Positions 1 through 11,953 of a stretch of 64,000 nucleotides of DNA are shown one piece after another. The notes below the pieces were generated by a model that was given only the letters and a program-made list of their open reading frames with translations, searched no databases and had not been told where the DNA came from. The position numbers were made by a program, and so were the translations under genes. This DNA comes from Anaeramoeba flamelloides (taxonomy: Eukaryota; Metamonada; Anaeramoebidae): contig JANTQA010000032.1 in assembly GCA_027625915.1 (NCBI GenBank), forward strand, positions 8,618,001-8,682,000, given 5' to 3'. How positions within the stretch are numbered: position 1 is the stretch's first letter; each line of letters opens with the position of its first letter.

Positions 1-1361
1 GTAAGGCTAATCCCTTAACAATAAATCTAAAAAATTGAAAAAAATATACTCTAATCTTTGAAATTTCAAGAAATTTAATTAATAATAATTGAACTTAAAT
101 AAATTAATGATCTATTTTATTGTATTTATCCTGAGATAAATTCTAAATTTATTAGAAATAATCTAAAAAGAGAATTGGTTTTTTTGACATATTTATAATA
201 AAAAGTTGTTACTACTGTTATTTTCCAATTAATAAATGAAAAATTTTTATTTCAAGTACCCAAATTTTTTTTTTACTCATTATAAGTTAAAAAAAGCATA
301 GATCTTCACAAAATCAATTAGAAATGATATTTTTAGAAAATAAATTTCCTTATTGAATTTTGAAATAAAATTTGAATTCGTATAATTTGATTTTAACACT
401 AAGAGAAATTTTCTTGATTTTTCATATTAAATGTTGAAAAACGATTTTGTGTTGGTGTGTTCTTAAAGTCACTTCCAAAGTAATTGGGTTTTTTTTTTGT
501 TACCAAAAGAGAATGGTATTACCATTATGTTCTTGGCTTAAATTTCCACAAAGGTAATTTAAGCATAAAAACATAGATTCCGCCATTGTTCAAACTAAAA
601 ACAGACCCAAATTTTTTGTATGTTTAAAAAGAAAAAACAAAAATTTAAAAGAAAAGAAAGAAAGAAAAAGCAAACAATATTGGCCAAAGGTTTTTGAAAT
701 TTTAGATAAATTAAATCAAACCAAACAAAAACTTTAATAAATTTTCAATAATGGCTTCCAGAAAACTTCGAATTTTAAAAAAATGATTCAAAAACTGAGA
801 AAATTATTTTTTGTTTGAATGTACTAAAAATCAATTAGATTCCAAGAAATCAGTTATCCGAAATGAAAAAAAAAACAAAAGGTGTTAATTTTTAATGAAC
901 ACAAACCAGTTCTTTGTTCATGGAATTAGGAGATTGTTCTGTAACTGTTTTATTCCTTAAAAAAGTGCCGATGATTAAAAAATTAAAGGTACAAATTGAT
1001 TAAGGTATTCCCCAAATAAAAAATAGTCGAAAAGAAATGAGAAGTTTTAAATAATTGACCCTTAACAAGAATCTTTTAAATTTGTTTTCAGAAAACTCTT
1101 GTATTTGGTGAAATCCAAACGACTAGCATTTAAATATTTTTTTTGGAAAATCAACGTTAATGTACTCAGACATCAACCATTTTAATAATGGTCTGTTTAC
1201 AAAGTTGTTAACACCAAATACCATCCCTTAGCCAAAGATGTTTTTTTTCTTATTTTTTAAATTTTTTTTTTGTTAAATAGAAAAAATTTGATCTCAAAAG
1301 CAAGAACAATAAAGAAAAATAAAAGAGAAAAAGAAGAAGTGTGTAGAAAAAAAATTATTAC
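1..1361. other. intergenic, AT-rich
   Basis: Apart from a degenerate MITE-B copy near its left end, I see no coding region, RNA gene or clear repeat here. The missing 3' part of the C2-domain gene to the right could lie here, but I found no exon that continues the C2 fold. Confidence 0.5.
213..401 (-). repeat. MITE-B copy 1 (degenerate)
   Basis: This is a TA-bounded element beginning CTGTTATTTTCCAATTAAT, the terminal inverted repeat of MITE-B. The right end is a diverged inverted copy of the same sequence. The interior (an AGATCT motif and a stretch around AGAAATGATATTTTTAG) matches the interior of the copy near 18.5 kb in reverse orientation. It is probably a Tc1/mariner-type non-autonomous element, judged by the TA flanks and TIRs. 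Confidence 0.5.
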
Positions 1362-1802
1362 CCCAATCCCAACACTCGAGTTTAACTTTTGTGTTCAAGT
1401 TCTTCAGGCCAAAAACATAAATCTAATTTTAATAATAAATAAAAAAAAAAAATCGAAAAAGGCTTTGTTTTGAGAAAAAATTGTTGTTTTTTTTTCTTCT
1501 TTTACAAAAAAATAAAAAAAGAAATCTTTTACTTCATTCCAAACAGGATTAAGGTTTTGTTTAATAATTCTGGACTTGTATTGTTGTTCTTTGCCAATTG
1601 ATAACATAACATAGGGATCAGATTTTCCAGAGACATCACGAACAGCAAGGTTTCTTCCTTTCATTAATTTGAACACCAAAAATTGGTCATATTTCTCTTT
1701 GCTTATTTTGTATTTTTTTTGTGATTTTTTTTGTGCTTTTTGAAGTTTTTTTTCTTCTTTTTTTTCTTTTTTGGATAAAGTTCTTTGGATTCTTTTAGAC
1801 AT
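1362..1802 (-). CDS. C2-domain protein, 3' end unresolved
   Basis: Two exons are visible. Exon 1 is 1533..1802 (90 codons, ATG at 1802) and exon 2 is 1362..1422. They are joined in phase 0 across a 110-nt GT-AG intron. The first 35 or so residues are Lys/Glu-rich. From about residue 40 there is a C2 domain: LVFKLMKGRNLAVRD, then SDPYV, NPVWNE, and exon 2 with KVKLECWDW. The Asp residues of RDVSGKSDPYV are typical Ca2+ ligands of loop 1. C2 domains usually bind phospholipid in a Ca2+-dependent way. Exon 2 ends one base into a codon before GTAATA; a D at that position would complete the usual WDWD. No later exon (the usual D-F-I-G-E strand) could be found, so the gene may continue through short exons I missed or may be a fragment. 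Confidence 0.72.
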
Positions 1803-2900
1803 TGGTTTTGATTAAAAATAAAGGATTAATAAAAAACAAAAAATGAAAAAAACTTTTTAACAAAAATTTCTCAAAAAATTATAAATTCCTTCGTGTGTTT
1901 AAAGCTCGGTGGTATTCTTTGGTTTTGATCTGAATGATTTTTTCCACAAAATATTTTTTCTTTTTACAAAGATAAAGTTTTTCTTCATTTATTTTCACCT
2001 GTCTTTCTCAAAGCTCTTTTTTTAAAAAGTAAATAAAAATTAATTTCGAAAAAAAGTTCTGTTGAAAGTTTACTTGAAAATACCTTAAGAAATATTTTAA
2101 AAATGTAGAATAAAAAATTTGTTTTAGAGTCTGTAATATATTTACACCTACAAAAAGATTGAACAGATAGTGTGGCCGCGTTCAAAATCTTCAGTCTCTC
2201 TGTAACAAAAGCTTTTCCAAACAGAAGACAAAAAAAAAAAAACTGCCTATTTTTATTTATTTTTTATTTAGTCTTTTTTTGGACTTGCTATTTTAAGATT
2301 TTGTTTTTCTCGGGAATTATTTTAAGTCCTGTTTTATTCTCGGAAAATAGCTGGAATAGATTTTTCTGTTATTTTTTAATCAATTGTTGTAAAAAATATT
2401 TCAAGAACAAATTAAATCTTAGACCAGACAGATTGTGGATTTTTTTAATTTCCAATTTTATTCGGGAAATTTATTGAGATCTTTTATTTGTTAATTTGTT
2501 TTTTTTTAAAATCGAAAATGAAAATTTTATTCCAAATATTTTCCAATTAAGGACTATTTTGCCACCTAAATTCCAAAAATTTTACATTTTAGTTCTGGTT
2601 TACTGGTTTGTAATTTTCACAAAGAAATAACAAACGCATTCTTTGAGGAAAAATGATATATTTTTCTTATTTTTGGCTTTGTACTTGTCTTTAAATGGCT
2701 ATTTTCAAATAAGTTTAATAACTTATTAATATAATTAAATTGAACCTTTATAATATAAATAAAGTTTCAACTAACCTTATATTTTGATTTAATATAGTTA
2801 TTTTTATTACTTTTTTATTTTTTGGTCTTTTTATCTAATTTAGTAAATTTATTATTTTGGAATTTTTATAAGTAACAAGATGAACAAAAAAAAGAAAAAG
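1803..2900. other. intergenic
   Basis: This lies between the C2 gene start and the transposon relic. Only short, T-rich open frames without recognisable domains occur here. I see no structured repeat. Confidence 0.5.
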
Positions 2901-4951
2901 AAAATTTATTTGGAAAAAAACGTGTTGTTGTTGTGGTAAATGGATACAAAAATATGGTAGAAAACGACCTGAAACTATTGTATTAAAATTACATCATGTA
3001 TATTCAGAATCAAAGAAAATTTGCAATCGCTGTTATTTGGAGAATAGAAAAAAAGGTACGGGACCAATTCAGATCAAGGTTTATTTATATTGAAATAAAA
3101 TAATTATAACAAACTCTTTCAAAATAGCAAACTTAAAATTTCTTTTAAATTGTTTTAAATTTTTTTTTATTTACATTTCTTTTTTTTTTTAAAAAAAGAT
3201 AAATCGAAAATTTGAAAAAGAAAAAAAAACAACATTGGAAAAAAAAATCAATTGGAATTATTATCATAAGAAAAAGTATGGCGAGAATCTAAAAGAAATT
3301 AAGAATAATTTTAAAAAAGAAAAAAAGAAAGTTGAAAAAAAAGAAAAAGAAATCCAAAAAATAAAAAAAGAAAAAGAAATTCATGGTAATATTGTCAATG
3401 CATTACGTGTGTTTTTTGCTCGGATTAAAAAAAAATAATAAATATCGAAGTGCAATCATACATAAAATAATTCGGGAACTACAATGCTTTAATATCAAAA
3501 ACAATTTCAAAGAATATTCCAGTGCTTTGGGTGTTACAGTGCAAACAATTAAAAGGCATTTGAATATGGAAAAGGAAGGTGATATTTTGTTTTCAACAAG
3601 TTATTTTTTAAAAAACACACGCAATAAATTAAGCAACGAAGAAATAATGTTGATTATTCAAACTTGGTTGGAGTTATGTACATGCAAGTCAGGTGATTAT
3701 AAACAAGTATGGAATGGTCAATATGAGGATGCAGTAGAAGATGATGACAACAATGATGATGACAATAATGCTAAGAACGATGGTGATGAAGATGACGACG
3801 AAGGATATGGTGGTGGAATTGGTTCAGCTTGCATTGATGCTTGTTGTGGGTTGAATGAATTTAATCAAGATAATCGAATTCTAGTATATAATATGAATTC
3901 TATCATTCATGAGAAGGATTCAAATAAAAAGAAAGGAACGGAATTGAATAAAGAAATCAACCAAATAAAAAAAAAGAAAAAAGAATTTTTGTAACAAGAA
4001 GACATCAAACCCAAACTGATAAAAAAAATATGTCAACAAATTCAAGAAAAAATGATAAAAAATGGTTTTCAAAAAACGATGTAATAACACATATTTAAAA
4101 TATAAACCAAAGGAAGTTAAACAGTATTCGTATTTAAGATGCTATGATGCCACAAATTGTAATATATGTGAACAAAATAAAATCTCGAAGAAATTTATTT
4201 CAAATAATAATGATAAAAATTCTGAAGAATTCAAATTTCATCAAAAAAAAATTGAAAATTATGAAATTCATTTACAAGAAATTAATACTCAACGAAGTTC
4301 TTATATTGATAATAAAAATGACTTAAAATTAAATGAAGTAATTTTTGTTTTTTGATTTCGGGGCCTTTTATCCACCAAGTGGTATTAAAAAAGAAAATAA
4401 TAAAATCTCAGACTTATGTATTTGTAAAATAACAAAAAATAAGGAAGAGAAACTCCAATATGAATATTATGATTTTATTTCTTCTCATATTTCCCAAGAT
4501 TATAATTATGTTAAATCATCATTTGAATATTTATTCAATTTAGGCATTTTTAAAAATTATTCAAAAAATTTATTTTTGGTCAGATAATGGACAACATTTT
4601 AAAAATCATAAAACTTTCAATTATTTTTATAACTTATCAAATAATATCGGAATTCGTATTATTCAGAATTTTTTTATAGCTTGTCATGCAGCTAATGAAT
4701 GTGATGGTCATTTTGGAGTATTAAAAAGAAAAGAAAAAGAAGCTAAAAAAATGGGGAACTGTTTGTTTTCTGTTGACGAATATTGTACTTTTGCACAAAA
4801 TATTACCAAAAAAACAATTTCATTTAATCTTAAAAAATTAAATACTTATCAGAATGAAGAATTATTGTATTCAGGAATGAAAGGGGTAAGACAAATTCAT
4901 CAAATTATTTATAATTTTAATAATATACTTTGTAAAAAACCTATCAAATGA
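2900..4951 (+). mobile_element. degenerate DDE-type DNA transposon gene
   Basis: This is a decayed transposase reading left to right. The N-terminal part is a Cys-rich zinc-binding motif (a CCCCGK run, then HH and C-x2-C as KICNRCY). It ends at a likely donor at 3078, and reading resumes after an acceptor at 3198. A basic Lys/Glu segment, a helical region (YRSAIIHKIIRELQ, VTVQTIKRHLN) and an acidic D/N-rich spacer follow. The catalytic part has DFGAF, then WSDNGQHFK, then CHAANECDGHFGVLKRK, which look like three acidic positions of an RNase-H-fold DDE enzyme. About five frame breaks separate the pieces, so it is not active. I cannot name the superfamily. The H-x4-x-C-D-G-x-x-G-x2-K-R arrangement occurs in several eukaryotic cut-and-paste families. 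No terminal inverted repeats were recognised around it. Confidence 0.6.
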
Positions 4952-5211
4952 TAGTGATTTTATTAGTAAATATTTTATATATCAAAAAAAAAATAAAATA
5001 AATTTCTGTACTAATGAGTATATAAAAAAAATAAAAGTTAAAAAAAAAAAAAATTTTCAAGAAAAAGAAAACAATTAGAAAAATAAAAATCATATATATT
5101 TTCATTTTTTTTTGTTACTTTTATACTTTTAGTTTTATAATTTTTATGCTTTATTTTTTAAAAAAAAATCAAAAAAAAAGAAAAAAAAATACTGAACTAA
5201 TACCGAAAAAA

Positions 5212-5290
5212 TTGGATTCTTTCGGGGAGTCGAACCGACCCCCTCCCAAGTTCAACTTAGCAGTGTTTCCACTGAAAATCGATTCTTTGG
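5212..5290 (-). other. tRNA-like (B-box) sequence, probably a relic
   Basis: The minus strand contains GGTTCGACTCC, an exact match to the RNA polymerase III B-box consensus (GGTTCGANTCC). About 25 nt before it lies GTTGAAC flanked by GCTAA/TTGGG, which would form an anticodon arm with U33 and anticodon TGA (Ser). Upstream there is a CAGTG-GAAA-CACTG hairpin where a D arm would be. The T stem and the acceptor stem pair poorly and there is no long variable arm, so a working tRNA-Ser is unlikely. The segment lies between two direct copies of GATTCTTT, which might be a target-site duplication of a tRNA-derived insertion. Confidence 0.3.
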
Positions 5291-5602
5291 TGATATTAAA
5301 GTCCAAAAAAAACAACATTAATAAAATAAATTTTCTTAAATTTCATAACGTTCTAATAAAATTAAAATTTCCAATTTTCAAACACTTTAAAAAAAAAAAA
5401 ATAGCCAATTAAAATGATTAAAAGCTTTTGAGAGAACAATGAAAAACAAAAATAATGTTGTTTGATGATTTAACTAATTTATCAAACTTATTTGAAACTA
5501 GCCAATGAAAAAGATGGCTGGGACAAAAAACTTTTTGAGAAAGATCCTTATGAGATAAAAATTTCAAACCTTTCTATTTTCGAATAATTTTATAATCTAT
5601 TT

Positions 5603-5636
5603 GTTAACACCCTCTAATTGTTTAGAGGGTGTTAAC
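5603..5636. repeat. perfect 15-bp inverted repeat
   Basis: GTTAACACCCTCTAA is followed after 4 nt by its exact reverse complement. It has more G/C than its surroundings. It could be a small hairpin element or one end of a longer decayed palindrome; no gene adjoins it. Confidence 0.8.
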
Positions 5637-6912
5637 TTTTCATAGAGAATATAAAAACCGAGAAAATAAATGTAGTATTCTTAGAAAATTTTTGGAGATT
5701 AAAATTCAATAAAAGCACGCTAATGTATTTTGTATTTACATTATTCATCTAAATACCCATTTCCAATGGGAGGATTATTTTGTATCAATCAATTAGTAAT
5801 TTTTTTTTTGAATGAAGATTGTACATCTTACGATTTTTGAAAAATATTAATTATGTGAATTTTACAGTAAAATATTTTTTAAGTACCACCAGATATTGAA
5901 TTGAAAACACCATTTGGTACTCTAGTTTTGAAAAGAAAACGAACCCAAAGTAAATCAGATTGGAAATCTTTAAATTTTTCAATTTTTTGAACATTTTTTT
6001 TGATTAAAATTTTAGTTATTTTAAATTCTGTTTTGGGATCTAGAAATGTGTTGATGCGAATACGTGAAATTAATCAGAAAATCAACCAAAAAATATATCT
6101 GTGGAGGGTATATATTTTAATCAAATATCTTCTTTTTGAAGGTCAAACCTGTAAGATCACATATCCATATAAATTTATAGAAATCAAGAAAGAAAAAAAA
6201 AAACTGCATCAAAATTTATTTTTAAAGATTTCTTTTCGTTATCTTCTTAATTTAGAGATGTATCCATACAATTTATTACCCTGGATTTTTTGACCAATTT
6301 ATATTTTATTATTCTTGTATAAAACTTTTTTGAACAATTTTTTTTTCAAAAATCATTTTTCTTCAAATATTTTTAACAAAGTAAGTATATACAAAGAATA
6401 CACTTTCAAAGATTAAAGGAAAAAAAGATTGGATAATAGAAATTAAAAAACAACTTGAAAAGATCTGACCTCAAAATAAAAGAAAAATCGAGTAAAAATT
6501 TCAATCAAGATCCAGTATTATTTTTGAGTTTATGATTTAATTGTGAAATGAATACTGTTCACGAATCAAAACAAATGTACCCAATGAATCTTTTTTTTTT
6601 CTGAAGATAAATTAAAAAAAATAAAATTATATTTTCTAAATCAAAACTAGAATTAGATCAATTAAATGACAATATTATTTTAATTTATATTTTGGGTATT
6701 CTTAAGAAATCGAAAATAAGCAGTTAATCAGAAATTTCCCAAACAAAAGTATTTCCATTAAGAATTAAAAATAAAACTAAGTAAAGAATAAGCAATTATA
6801 TCAAAATCTAACGATTAGACGAAGAAATAATTTTTTTAAATTTTTTTCACATCATTAAGTTTTTCATTTTTTTGATATTTATTTGGTTTATTTGTGTATT
6901 TATATACCCCTA

Positions 6913-6924
6913 CCCCCCCCCCCC
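6913..6924 (+). repeat. C12 homopolymer
   Basis: This is a run of twelve C, preceded by CCCCTA. It is conspicuous because nearly all other homopolymers in the window are A or T. Confidence 0.9.
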
Positions 6925-9900
6925 ATACCCTGATTACCTCTGGAATAAAATTTGTAATTTATATTACCATCAACGGGTTTTAACTAAGATGATTAATAAA
7001 AAAGCAACTTAGTTTGAAAATATAATAATTACAAATTATAAAGTTATCACACAAGAAAAAACAATTTGGAAAAAGTTTTAAAACATTTGAAAATTTTTTT
7101 CTTGGTTCTTTTTATATAATTATTTTTCAATCCAAATTTTGTCAAAAAAAAAAAAAAAATATTATTTTTTGTAAAGTTTGTCTACACATCAAAAAATTGA
7201 TAGATTTTATTATCAAAACACTTCATTCTTTACTGGGAAATTTTGGGTACTCTTTACCTCCAGCATTACCTTAAATACCCTAATAAATAATTTATTCCTT
7301 ACAAAAGATATTTTGGAACAACACAGAAATTTTTTTTATCTATTAATTCCGTTTGATAGAAATCTATATATTTAATTCTAAATAATTAAAAAATAAAAAA
7401 AATATAAATTAAAATTGAATAAAAAATATTAATATTTTTCATTTTAAAATTTGCCAGTTTTCCCCACCTATATATTTTTTTTCAATTTAAATCATTTAGT
7501 CAATAGTTCCAATTCAGATTAATAATTGATTTATTTTTTAAAATTAACTATTTTTTAATTTTTTACTTTTTAAAATCTAGAAATAAAATAAAAAATAATA
7601 TTGAATAAAAGAACATAAGTCAAAAATCAATTTTCAATATTTGTAGTAATTCAGATTGAAAAATTAAATATTCACACAAATATTTTTCAAATTTTTTCAA
7701 ATAACGAAATTGAAAAAAAAATTATCTTGACTTTGAAAAATAATTTATTATCTTTAAATAATATTTAAAAGTTATTTTATATATTTTTTTTTAAATTTAT
7801 AGTTGATTACTTTATCTATTAAAATAAAATATGTATTTAATTCCAATGTAATAAATGGAATGATTTTTGAATATTTTTTATAAGTATTTTCTATTGTTTA
7901 ATTTAAATTTTTAGAAAATTATTCATATTAAACTTTTAATTTTGGCCATAAGAAATGAATTTCTTTTTTCCATTGAGTTCAGATTTATTAAAATTTTATC
8001 TAAACAAAATAAAAATTCTAAACAAAATATTTTTTTAAATATTTTTTTCATCATAAAACCATAAACTTTTTTCGATGTTTATTATTAATAAATAAGTGTA
8101 TTAAGTTTATAATTACTATTATTGTAATAAAATTTCTTATTTTAAAAATTAAAAAATACAAAAAAAATTCTTTTAAAAAATATTTGTAAAAATGAATAAT
8201 TTTATTTTTTTTTGCCAATATCAAAAAAAAATATCTTAACAAATATACTTTATTTATGTACTATTTTGACTTTTTGTTATAATACATATCTATATTGAAG
8301 ACAAATTAGAAAATATATGATTAGAAAAACAATATATTTTTAAATCCTTAATTTTAAACATAATAAAATTGCATTAAAAACAGGGTAATCAGTGATATAT
8401 CGGAACTATTTCCCAATCTAATGAACACAGTTTTAAGGAGTGAAATAAATGTGTTTAAAGGGTTTTCATAGATAATAGAAGAAAAAAGTTATTCGGGAAA
8501 TAGTCAAAATTGAAATCATTTTCTCACATTTTTACACATTTTCATTTTTTTCTTTTCATTTTTTTTTTTACACCAAATTCATTTGCAAATTGTTTTTTAT
8601 TGCAAGATCAATAACCAATTGGTAAAAACGTGTTATTATAAGGTTACTGAAACTGTGTCAACGATTTTTGAGAAATCATATCGATTTCTATTTGAATTTT
8701 ATTCAAACTTTGATCCTGATATTTCAATAATTAATGTGAAAAATTTTCACTTCATTTTCATTCCCTTTTTCAAATAGAGACCACAAATTCCAAAACACTT
8801 CGCTTGGTAACTTGATTTCTAAAAATAAAGTCTGTAAAATGAAGTTAAAATTGTTTCCAATTTATTATTCAAAAAATCAGTACAAAATCAAGACAAAAGT
8901 TCTAGTTTTTCTCAATGGGGGTATATGAATTTGAGTTTTTAATTTTTTTAGAAAATATATTAATTAATTGTTTCCTTTTAGACGGAAATCAACAATTATT
9001 TGATGTATAGTATTCTGCTGATTTTTTTATTTGCCCTTCAAAGGCCATTTATATAAAATAATTGATATTTGAAAAAAAAAATAGACACCTTTGACTGAAA
9101 TAAAAGTTTATATAAATATGCTGTTTCCCAGTAAGTTGGGAACGTTTGTTTTAAAATTTCTTTTTTAAATCCAATCTTTAAAAAAGTATTTAGACATACA
9201 AAACCATAAATTATCATTTATTGATTCTTGATAACATTCAATTTTTTCTTCGTATGTTATTACATAAATAAAAGATATTAAAATTTCTGATCTCGATTTT
9301 ATCTGATATTTTTCAAGTGTGAGAATTGGAGTTTATTTGTATTTTTTTGATAGAAAAAACTCGTTTTCATCACTTGTTTAATCTCGAAAAATTTTCGTTT
9401 TGAATTGAAGGTATATCAATGCATTTGATCATTTAAAAAATCATTTGTATTGTTTCTATATTTCTATTTTTTCATTGTCATTGGTCTGCATTGTTTACCT
9501 CAAAAAAAGAAATATTATTTTTTTCATTTTTTGGGAATATTCCAATGGACCTATTTTTAAATAAAATACTATAGTTGTTGATTCAATCAGTATTAATATT
9601 TAACTTATTTCGATATTGCCAATTGGCGAAAACTTTCACTATCAAAGATGAATTTTTATAAAATTTATAAAAAAAAAATACAACACTTTTTTGGAAATAC
9701 CATACATATATAAATCTTATTTATTAATTTTAATTTTTTTTTATGTATCCTGATAAATTTCACATATAAAATACAGTTTAGACAGCTAATTTTTTAAAAT
9801 CAAAATAAAATAAAAAAAATTAAAAACCACACTTCTCGAGTTAACAGTTGTATATATCATCTATTTCTAATAATATGCAGAAATATTAAAAAATAAAATG

Positions 9901-10183
9901 TAAAATTATTGGAATACTCTTATTCAGAAAATTCTAAAGAGGAATTAAAAAAATTATTCTAACTTTTAAATATTTCTTTCTTTCTTTCTTTCTTTTTTTT
10001 TTTTTACTGTTTTGGGCTTCACTTTCAAAATTATATTTATTTTTGCCTTTTATTATTCATATAATTCTGTTTAAATTCTTAATTTTTCAATCTCAAAACA
10101 AAAGAAAAAAAAATTAAAAATTTGAAATATAAATAATTGTGTTTATTATAATTTAATTTTTAAAGAAATAAAATTTCATTTTA

Positions 10184-11953
10184 TTAAAATTTTTTTTTTT
10201 GGAATCTTTTTCTTTTTTTTTTTGAATTTATTGGCCGAGCAAACAATGGATCAACATTATTTTTTATATTCTTATTTTTTTTTTTTTTTTTTTTTTTTTT
10301 CTTTTCGGCTTGTTGGAATTTTTTTTTTGTTTGTGATTTAAAGTCATCTTTATTTGGAAAAGAATTATTTTCTTTATTGATATTTTTAGTTAAATTATTA
10401 TTATTACTATTACGACTATTATTACTACTACTGTCACTGCCACCACCACCACTGCTACCACCACCACCACCATCATTATCATTGTCATCATCATCATCAT
10501 CATCATTTTTATTATTTACTCTATCAGTATCATTACCACTATCACTATAATTATTATTACTAATAGTTCTCTTATTATTTTGTTGAGAGATTATCCTTCT
10601 TCTTTTTAATTTGTATTCTTCATTGTATTTCGAATAATTATCCAAATCATTTAAACCTTCATTTGAAAGAATTTGTGTTTGCTTAATTTTTACATTGTTT
10701 TCTATTTTATTAAAAGAATTAAATTTGTGAAGATATTCATTTGAAATAATCTGTGTTTCTTCTTCTTGCACTTGCACTCCCCCCTCATCATCCTCATCCT
10801 CATCCTCATCCTCATCCCCATCCCCATCTTCATCCTCATCTTCACCCCTGCCCTTTCCATCTTCTTCTATATCCGTCTCAACCTCATCATCATCCTCGTC
10901 CTCATCTGGATTTCTTAAGTTTTCTATTAATTGGGTATTTTCGTTTGTATTTAAAATGATCTTTTGGTTAATTTTCTTTTTATTAATGACTGGCTGAGGA
11001 GGAGAACAATATTTTTCTGTTGAATTTAAAATGACTGCCATTCCAATTTCATATTCTAAAATGGTGGATATTTGGAATTTTTTTAAAACTGATTCAAATT
11101 TAGAATTAACCCTTTTGACATAACTCTTTTCAGGTACAACCACACATAATTTGGCTCCAAATATTTTTTCATTTTTTATAAATTTGGTAAGCCAATCTTC
11201 AATCTGCATAAAATTAGACAAATCATCAATATTAAATATATATGTTTGGCCGCTTGCACTTTTAATAATTTGGTGTGAATGATTATAGTTCTCTTTATTT
11301 AAAAATAAAAAATGAAGATCCTCAAAGAGCGATTCACGCTTTTCTCTGGTTAACGCTTTTTTCATCTCAAGAGGTGTAAATTCTGTAATTATCTTTTCTT
11401 CAATAATAATTGGGAAATTTTCTTCTTCTTTTGGCCATTCAAATGTTTTTTGATAATGCAGAATGCTTGTGAGCCAATTTGAAGAAACTATATGCTTTGC
11501 TTCAATTAAAGACAATAAAAATTTGATGGAAACTCCAATCTGTTTCATCACCAAGTGCGTACATTTCTCTGATTGGTTTGTAAATTGGAAACCATACCTT
11601 TTACACAAATTCCTTATTTTGATTTTATCGTTTTTCAGAAAATTTGAGGTGCAAATACAGATCGGGATGTAACGCACAGTGATCGTTTTTTCAGGTTTGC
11701 CAACAATAATGTAATTCGGCTTCTCAAGCACCAGCGAACACCATTTCCGTATATTCACACCATTAACATTGGTTCCGAATTGTGAAAGATCAGTGACATT
11801 ACATTGGTTGAGTTCAACACTGAAGCGGAGGTGCCTTTTGGAAACAGTGTTGTCATTGATTTGATAATCGTTTTGTGATCCTCTTCCGATTTGAAATCTA
11901 GCACCAGAAAGGAGTGTTCGAGTTGTTTCGTCAGGAAGAAGAACCTCCCACAT
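10184..11953 (-). CDS. NBN: nibrin-like FHA-BRCT-BRCT protein (MRN complex)
   Basis: The protein has 589 aa from the ATG at 11953, which gives MWEVLLPDE, like the MWKLLP start of animal nibrin. The open frame runs further upstream but without homology. Residues 1-95 form an FHA domain (GRGSQNDY, VSKRH, GTNVNG). BRCT1 covers about 100-175 and contains KCTHLVM-x4-VSIK, very close to the nibrin ECTHLVM-x5-VTIK. BRCT2 covers about 205-320 and ends in EIGMAVIL-x3-EKYC, matching nibrin EIGLAVIF-x3-KNYC. The remainder is disordered: acidic E/D repeats, N/D/G/S runs and a poly-Lys tract. The C-terminus (FARP-x2-SKKKRKRFQKKKF) resembles the basic-aromatic MRE11-binding motif of nibrin (KNFKKFKK). The known role of the family is to bring MRE11-RAD50 and ATM to double-strand breaks in the nucleus. 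No introns are needed. Confidence 0.87.
   Translation of the reverse strand: MWEVLLPDETTRTLLSGARFQIGRGSQNDYQINDNTVSKRHLRFSVELNQCNVTDLSQFGTNVNGVNIRKWCSLVLEKPNYIIVGKPEKTITVRYIPICICTSNFLKNDKIKIRNLCKRYGFQFTNQSEKCTHLVMKQIGVSIKFLLSLIEAKHIVSSNWLTSILHYQKTFEWPKEEENFPIIIEEKIITEFTPLEMKKALTREKRESLFEDLHFLFLNKENYNHSHQIIKSASGQTYIFNIDDLSNFMQIEDWLTKFIKNEKIFGAKLCVVVPEKSYVKRVNSKFESVLKKFQISTILEYEIGMAVILNSTEKYCSPPQPVINKKKINQKIILNTNENTQLIENLRNPDEDEDDDEVETDIEEDGKGRGEDEDEDGDGDEDEDEDEDDEGGVQVQEEETQIISNEYLHKFNSFNKIENNVKIKQTQILSNEGLNDLDNYSKYNEEYKLKRRRIISQQNNKRTISNNNYSDSGNDTDRVNNKNDDDDDDDNDNDGGGGGSSGGGGSDSSSNNSRNSNNNNLTKNINKENNSFPNKDDFKSQTKKKFQQAEKKKKKKKKKNKNIKNNVDPLFARPINSKKKRKRFQKKKF

Larger units (their letters stand above)
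4952..10183. other. long gene-poor interval
   Basis: This is AT-rich sequence without a recognisable gene. It contains a tRNA-like B-box hairpin (5.2 kb), a perfect 15-bp palindrome (5.6 kb), a C12 homopolymer (6.9 kb) and TTTC-type simple repeats near 9.98 kb. Around 5.88-6.29 kb there are short open frames of mixed composition that could be exon remnants, but no family could be recognised. From 7.4 to 9.9 kb I see nothing. Confidence 0.5.

Noticed and set aside
10753-10959. Plus-strand His/Pro repeat frame (PHPHPHPHP)
   Set aside because: This is the complement of the acidic E/D repeat of the nibrin-like gene.
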